The position numbers were made by a program, and so were the translations under genes. Of a stretch of 64,000 nucleotides of DNA, positions 57,800 through 64,000 are shown in pieces. Numbering within the stretch: position 1 is the first letter of the stretch; each line of letters opens with the position of its first letter. This DNA comes from Ashinkailepas kermadecensis (Eukaryota; Arthropoda; Thecostraca; Neolepadidae), in contig JAOTOM010002289.1 in assembly GCA_034440615.1 (NCBI GenBank), forward strand, positions 33,287 through 97,286, given 5' to 3'. The notes under the pieces are model-generated. The model did no database searches and was not told the DNA's origin. It saw only the letters and a program-made list of their open reading frames with translations.

Positions 57800-59320
57800 A
57801 ATGGCAACGAAAGGTCGCTGGCGCACCTAACCACCCCAAGACCAGTCACTCACTATGTGACACAGGCGATCAAAAGGTCGCTGGCGCACCTTACCACCCC
57901 AAGACCAGTCACTCACTATGTGACACAGGCGATCAAAAGGTCGCTGGCGCACCTAACCACCCCAAGACCAGTCACTCACTATGTGACACAGGCGATCAAA
58001 AGGTCGCTGGCGCACCTTACCACCCCAAGACCAGTCACTCACTATGTGACACAGGCGATCAAAAGGTCACTGGCGCACCTAACCACCCCAAGACCAGTCA
58101 TTCACTATGTGACACAGGCGATCAAAAGGTCACTGTCGCACCTAACCACCCCAAGACCAGTCACTCACTATGTGACACAGGCGATCAAAAGGTCGCTGGC
58201 GCACCTAACCACCCCAAGACCAGTCACTCACTATGTGACACAGGCGATCAAAAGGTCGCTGGCGCACCTTACCACCCCAAAACCAGTCACTCACTATGTG
58301 ACACAGGCGATCAAAAGGTCGCTGGCGCACCTAACCACCCCAAGACCAGTCACTCACTATGTGACACAGGCGATCAAAAGGTCACTGTCGCACCTAACCA
58401 CCCCAAGACCAGTCACTCACTATGTGACACAGGCGATCAAAAGGTCGCTGTCGCACCTAACCACCCCAAGACCAGTCACTCACTATGTGACACAGGCGAT
58501 CAAAAGGTCGCTGGCGCACCTAACCACCCCAAGACCAGTCACTCACTATGTGACACAGGCGATCAAAAGGTCACTGTCGCACCTAACCACCCCAAGACCA
58601 GTCACTCACTATGTGACACAGGCGATCAAAAGGTCGCTGGCGCACCTAACCACCCCAAGACCAGTCACTCACTATGTGACACAGGCGATCAAAGGTCGCT
58701 GGCGCACCTAACCACCCCAAGACCAGTCACTCACTATGTGACACAGGCGATCAAAAGGTCACTGTCGCACCTAACCACCCCAAGACCAGTCACTCACTAT
58801 GTGACACAGGCGATCAAAAGGTCGCTGGCGCACCTTACCACCCCAAGACCAGTCACTCACTATGTGACACAGGCGATCAAAAGGTCACTGTCGCACCTAA
58901 CCACCCCAAGACCAGTCACTCACTATGTGACACAGGCGACCAAAAGGTCGCTGTCGCACCTAACCACCCCAAGACCAGTCACTCACTATGTGACACAGGC
59001 GATCAAAAGGTCGCTGGCGCACCTTACCACCCCAAGATCAGTCACTCACTATGTGACACAGGCGATCAAAAGGTCACTGTCGCACCTAACCACCCCCAAG
59101 ACCAGTCACTCACTATGTGACACAGGCGATCAAAAGGTCGCTGTCGCACCTAACCACCCCAAGACCAGTCACTCACTATGTGACACAGGCGATCAAAAGG
59201 TCGCCGGCGCACCTAACCACCCCAAGACCAGTCACTCACTATGTGACACAGGCGACCAAAAGGTCGCTGTCGCACCTTACCACCCCAAGAAACCAGTCAC
59301 TCACTATGTGACACAGGATG
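57800..59320. repeat. 63-bp satellite, about 24 units, open in one frame
   Basis: Units of exactly 63 bp (21 codons), starting AAAAGGTCGCTGGCGCACCT and passing through CACTCACTATGTGACACAGG. Variants TCGCTGG/TCACTGT and CCTAAC/CCTTAC are mixed along the array. One-base changes near 58,692 and 59,095 shift the frame, dividing an otherwise continuous open frame. No start context or homology supports translation. Confidence 0.95.
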
Positions 59321-59334
59321 CCTGCAGTCAGATA

Positions 59335-59585
59335 GCAACCCGTAACCTCGACTGGGAACCCTGTCGAGAGCCGCCCGTAACGTCGACTGGGAGCTCTGTC
59401 GAGAGCCGCCCGTAACCTCGACTGGGAGCCCTGTCGAGAGCCGCCCGTAACCTCGACTGGGAGCCCTGTCGAGAGCCGCCCGTAACGTCGACTGGGAGCC
59501 CCGTCGAGAGCCGCCCGTAACCTCGACTGGAAGTCCTGTCGCGAGCCGCCCGTAACGTCGACGATCGGCTTTCTTGAGAGCCGCC
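59335..59585. repeat. 35-bp minisatellite, about 7 units
   Basis: Units contain CGTAACCTCGACTGGGAGCC and CTGTCGAGAGCCGCC; abuts the 63-bp satellite. Confidence 0.9.
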
Positions 59586-61849
59586 CATCTGTCGGTGGTT
59601 CGTTTGCGCTGTTATCAGCCGGGCCTGTGTCGAACCCGTCGGCGTCGGCGTCAGCGTCAGCGTCGGCATCCGGACCTGATGCCAGTGGAACCGACCGCGC
59701 CGGTGCCCCGCCCCGTCAGGCTAGCATCAGCTGCAGGGCAGCCAATCAGTCCGCACAGCCGGTCTTGGCTTGGACGACAGGGCCCGCTGTGTATTTGCGC
59801 CGCTTTGCACTCGGGCGTGGTTGGTGCTCGCATAGCGGGCGGCGAAGTTCAGGACAGGGTGGTGGAGCGGGAGCAGATCTGATTGCCCGTGAAGGAGATC
59901 TTCACCTCCTCGTCATGGAATCCCACCGACTTCTGACGGGTAACCCCACCTCCACCGTACCGTGACGAGGAACTCCACCGCCTCCTAACGAAAAACTTCA
60001 ACGACTCCTGCCGACAAACTACACCGCCTCATGACTCGGAACTCCGCCACGACAAGACGTATAGTTTCGCCATCTTATCACGGTAGATTTCACCGCCTGC
60101 AGACGAGGAACTCCACCTCCCTACTATCAGGATGTCCTGCTCTAGCATTTGGAATCACAGACCCACGACTGGAGATTTCGCAGCTCCTGGCCGGATACTT
60201 CACGCCCTCAAACATTGAAGCTTCACTGCTCACGGCGACGCCGACCCGATGTCGATCACCGGGTGCGTTGATTCGTCAGCAACACTGAGGACTACACTGT
60301 CGGGCGTGGTCACCACAACTGCACATATGCCGACTCCCCGGGGGCTGCGTGATCAGCAATGCATGACGCTCCGGTTAGCTGCATAGGGAGTGGGTGAAAC
60401 GCGGTGCACCGCTCGCGCTGGCCGGACCGCGAAAGCTCCCCGCGATGGGAATCGAGCCCACCACCTCGCGGTCACAAGGGCACCGCCCACGACCACGCCC
60501 AGCCGCAGGAACGGCATCGACACGGTGTAAGGGCATTCATTACCTGGGTCACAGTGTAAGGGCCACAGCCTATGACACGGTGCAGCCTCTCCAATCCAAA
60601 TACCCAGCCAACAGTGAGTAGATAATGTACCATTGCAGACATTTTGGGTCAGCATACCAGATCGGATAGCTACAGCGCCGACCTTGCCTAAATTTTTCAT
60701 TCCTTCACCTGCTTTGATGGTGCACTCCGAGTGACAACGCCACACTTTGCAATTTGCATCACCAATTTCTCTGGCGATCTACCCAAGTAGTCAGTTTCAT
60801 CGACAAACGAGCCGCCGGCAGCAGCCCGGCCGGCCGGCCTCCTGTCTGCCGGCAGCTGGGCGGGCGGCCACCCCTGTCCACCAGCTTGCCGACAGCAGCG
60901 GCCGGCAGCTGGGCGCGCGAAGGTCAGCAGCCCCAGCCGGCCCGACAGTCGGCCGCCGAGCAGTCGTGGCCGCGGTCGCCCGAACAGCTGCAGACTCTCC
61001 GTAGCGGCAGTCGCCCGGGCGCGCGGGCTGCGTCACCGCTCGTCGCGGCGGCGGGCGGCTGGTGGGCGGCGGCGGCCGGCCGCCCGCCAGGCGTTCCTCC
61101 GCCTCGGTGGCCGTCTGGCGCGCCGGCCGCAGCCGCTCGATCGGCCAGCTGTCTGCCCGGTGACGTCACGCGCCGCTGTGGCTGCCGGCGCGGGCGGCCG
61201 CCATGTTTTCCGCGGACGGCGGCGGCGGCCGGCCTGGCTGGCTGTCACCGCTGAAGGGGCCTTGGCTTGGTTCGCGACGCGTACAGACGCTGCCGTTCGG
61301 TGTGGCCAGTGTGTCGCACTGAACCCTGTCGAGAGCTGAGAGGTGATGTTGAAATTAGCGCCTCAAGGACGAGAATAGTCACCGCCTAACCTTTCGCATT
61401 CACAGGCCGGTACGCTGCCTTTGCACCTACAGCCCCTCCCCTCTAAAAAAAACTCAAACGAACTCAGCCTAGTCGCGGGAGTCCAGCCTCCTGCCGGATC
61501 CCGTCGCTAATCCACGCGGGTGACGTGCTAGAGCGGAGCGGGGCACCACCTCCCCGAGCCGCCCGGCCGATTTCCCTGGGCGGCTGCAGGCTTTCACAGC
61601 GCGTGATGTGGCGGCCAGCCTGAGCGTGATGTGGCACCTCCGCCTGGACGGCGGCTGGCTGTCCAGGCGGCGGCGGCGGCCGGCCACGCTGACCGGTCGG
61701 CCGTGCACCCCGGTCGTTACCCCGCCGCCGCGGTGCTGGCGGCGCCACCAGGGCCACCGCCGCGCTCCCAGCACGGAGGCCGGCGTCGATGCTTATCGGC
61801 GCCGCCGTGACGTCACGCAGCTGCAGGTGGCCGACTGAAGCGGCGGCGG
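59586..61849. other. No gene confidently recognised
   Basis: At 60,400-60,520 (minus strand) a GGGCTCGATTCCC word resembles a pol III B box and may mark a SINE. 60,820-61,260 and 61,540-61,800 are CpG-rich islands with only low-complexity frames; they could be promoter or 5' UTR of a gene outside the window. Confidence 0.35.
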
Positions 61850-62310
61850 CCGGCGGCGGCCGGCGGAGGCGGCTCGGCAGCCCTGACGGGACAGCCTGTG
61901 CCGCGGCCGGCGGAGGCGGCTCGGCAGCCCCTGACGGACAGCCTGTGCCGCGGCCGGCGGAGGCGGCTCGGCAGCCCCTGACGGGACAGCCTGTGCCGCG
62001 GCCGGCGGAGGCGGTTCGGCAACCCCTGACGGGACAGCCTGTGCCGCGGCCGGCGGAGGCGGCTCGGCAGCCCCTGACGGGACAGCCTGTGCCGCGGCTG
62101 CGGAGGCGGCTCGGCAGCCCCTGACGGACAGCCTGTGCCGCGGCCGGCGGAGGCGGCTCGGCAACCCCTGACGGACAGCCTGTGCCTCGGCCGGCGGAGG
62201 CGGCTCGGCAGCCCCTGACGGACAGCCTGTGCCGCGGCCGGCGGAGGCGGCTCGGCAGCCCCTGACGGACAGCCTGTGCCGCGGCCGGCGGAGGCGGCTC
62301 GACAGGCCGC
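61850..62310. repeat. 47-bp GC-rich minisatellite, about 10 units
   Basis: Units contain CGGCGGAGGCGGCTCGGCAG and a CCTGACGGACAGCCTGTGCC-like part; GGACAG and GGGACAG variants alternate, so unit length is 46-48. Arg/Ala/Gly-rich frames on both strands are artefacts. Confidence 0.93.
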
Positions 62311-62369
62311 GGCTCGCCGCAGCCGCAATAGCTGCAGGAGACGTGACTCGTCCGCCGCCCACTGCAGAC

Positions 62370-62412
62370 AGTCACAGTCACACACATACACACATACACA
62401 CACACACACCGG
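62370..62412. repeat. (CA)n microsatellite
   Basis: CACACACATACACACATACA-type tract directly after the 47-bp array and a short unique spacer. Confidence 0.85.
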
Positions 62413-63285
62413 CCGGCAGAGTCTGACCGGACCGGCTGGCGGCCGTTCAGCTGAAGTGAACGCTGGCGCTGGCGCCGACGAGCGGTCGGCCTCCCCCGTC
62501 CCGCCAGAGGTCACCCAAGGTGGACGCGCTGGCTGTGGCAGCGGCAGTGGCGGAGCGAGCGAGAGGTGGCCGCTCGGCCCGTGCCGACCACCAACACTCT
62601 GCGCTGAAGCACCATCCAGCGCGGCCGTCCAAGATTTGCGGCGGGGAGCTGGCACACTGAACCTTCGCACCAACGCAGAAGGAATAATATCACATAATCA
62701 CAACTACGTGCGGACCTTCTGCGTTCGCCCACAGAGTTTATTTGGTCGAGACACGATGAGACAAGGCGACGACTTGACATATGGCCAGAACAGAATTCGG
62801 ACTGCAACTATAATTTGGCAACTGGAAAGAAAATATGCCGATTCCACATGCAATGAGTCAAATTCAAATTTACGAGATGTTGACAACATTCAGTTTGGCT
62901 TCGCTTAAAATGTGATGTTAGCCTTAAACGATTGCAGTTAGCGCACGGTCAACAACCGGTCATTTGCCAAAGAAGGAACCAGGAGCTCCCAAGGAAGAAG
63001 GAAACATAGCGTGGGTCGCCCAACACACCGCATTAACGCTCGTCTACCATGACAGCTACAGTCGCAGCAAAATAGCGGCAGCGAACGGGCAGGTCTACTT
63101 ATGACATGCTTAGTGCTTTGCAAACATCAAAGACATCCTTATTAATGGAAACACAACCTGAAATCTAAACTCGTCGGTTCATAATCGCATTCATAGAAAT
63201 TCGCCGGCCATTTCAGGAGCCAGAGGAGCTAAGAGCCCCCTCAACTCCATGTTTTCGAACGTGAGACGCTCGCCTTCACGGCAGT
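62413..63285. other. No gene recognised
   Basis: GC-rich to about 62,660, then AT-richer. No domain-bearing frame. Confidence 0.4.
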
Positions 63286-63930
63286 CGCGATCCGTCCCAC
63301 GGCAGTCGTAGTCATCTCACGGCAGCCGCAGCCCATCTCACGGCAGCCGCAGCCCATCTCATGGCAGCCGCAGCCCATCCCACGGCAGTCGCAGCCCATC
63401 TCACAGGGGCAGCCGCGGCCCATCCCACTAAGCAGTCGCCGGCACATCTCACGGCAGCCGCAGCCCATCCACGACAGCTCGCAGCCCGATTCACCAGCAG
63501 TCGCAGCTCCATCTCACGGCAGTCGCAGCCCATCCCACGGCAGCGCAGCCCACCCACGGCAGTCGCAGCCCATCCCACGGCAGCCGCAGCCCATCTCGCG
63601 CAGTCGCAGCCCATCTCACGGCAGCCGCAGCCCCATCCCACGGCAGCCGCAGCCCATCTCACGGCAGCCGCGCAGCCCATCTCATTGCCGCAGCCCATCC
63701 CATCGGCAGCCGCAGCCCATCTCACGGCAGTTGCAGCCCACCCTACTGGCAGTTGGCGCAGCCCATCCTTCACGGCAGCCGCCAGCCCATCTCACGGCAG
63801 CCGCAGCCCATCCCACGGCAGCCGCAGCCCGCATCTCACGGCATGCGAATCCATCCCACGGTGCCGCAGCCCATCTCACGGCGGCCGCAGCCCATCCCAC
63901 GGCGCCGCAGCCCATCCCACGGCAGTCGCA
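63286..63930. repeat. Minisatellite of about 21 bp, about 28 units
   Basis: Units of the form CACGGCAGCCGCAGCCCATC with CTC/CCA and GCC/GTC variants. Many small indels keep changing the frame. Confidence 0.93.
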
Positions 63931-64000
63931 GCTAGTTCGTTTAAGTCGTGAGCCGTAGCTCGTTCCAGGGTATCCCCGTGACGAGGTTTTAACGAGTGAG

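Noticed and set aside
57758..59415. Frames of 317 and 225 codons made of a 21-residue repeat
   Set aside because: The 63-bp satellite happens to lack stops in this frame. Two one-base indels break it, and the neighbouring 23- and 35-bp arrays are plainly non-coding.
61464..62673. Frames of 189-313 codons on the minus strand with Arg/Ala/Gly/Pro repeats
   Set aside because: They follow the 47-bp GC-rich minisatellite and its GC-rich flanks in several frames; no domain.

Overview
The window is eukaryotic nuclear DNA, most likely from an arthropod; I cannot name the species. Evidence: intron-split genes with GT-AG sites, a DnaJ type A gene with a DNAJA2-type tail, a C2H2 zinc-finger gene of about 2,230 codons, a jockey-like LINE ORF1, a hAT-type MITE, tRNA-derived SINE-like sequence, and a short CCTAA/TTAGG tract of the arthropod telomere type. 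Exons are very GC-rich; the DNA between them is AT-richer and packed with minisatellites.

Layout. 1-4.2 kb: degenerate repeats and microsatellites. 4.27-5.75 kb (+): a single-exon reading frame for an SH2 adaptor with tyrosine docking motifs, whose last codons and stop are repeated in tandem downstream. 7.8-8.7 kb: a dispersed repeat and a SINE-like element. 10.16-16.82 kb (+): three 3' exons of a DNAJA2-like co-chaperone; tandem arrays start at both of its visible exon ends, and its long last intron holds three more repeat blocks. 17-23.8 kb: no gene found. 23.8-25.3 kb (-): decayed LINE ORF1. 26.6 kb (+): a THAP-like first exon. 27.6 kb: a hAT MITE with target-site duplication.

31.96-53.00 kb (-): one large zinc-finger gene, which I assembled from exon ends and reading phase. 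It has a 1,009-codon first coding exon, then exon A or exon B (alternatives), then C, D, F, E, G, H and I. Every junction is in phase, and four fingers split by introns become canonical when joined. Exons A (48,612-48,504) and B (48,117-48,015) are homologous, have the same entry and exit phases and cannot both be included or both be skipped without a stop. This predicts mutually exclusive splicing that swaps parts of two adjacent fingers, and it is the most interesting feature of the window.

53-64 kb: no convincing gene; a series of tandem arrays with units of about 21, 23, 28, 35, 47, 58 and 63 bp.

A second theme is that three arrays (5.72, 10.27 and 11.00 kb) begin inside the last codons of a coding exon, and two of these copy the exon's 5' splice site in each unit. 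All gene models are read from sequence and phase only; no database search or transcript evidence was available.
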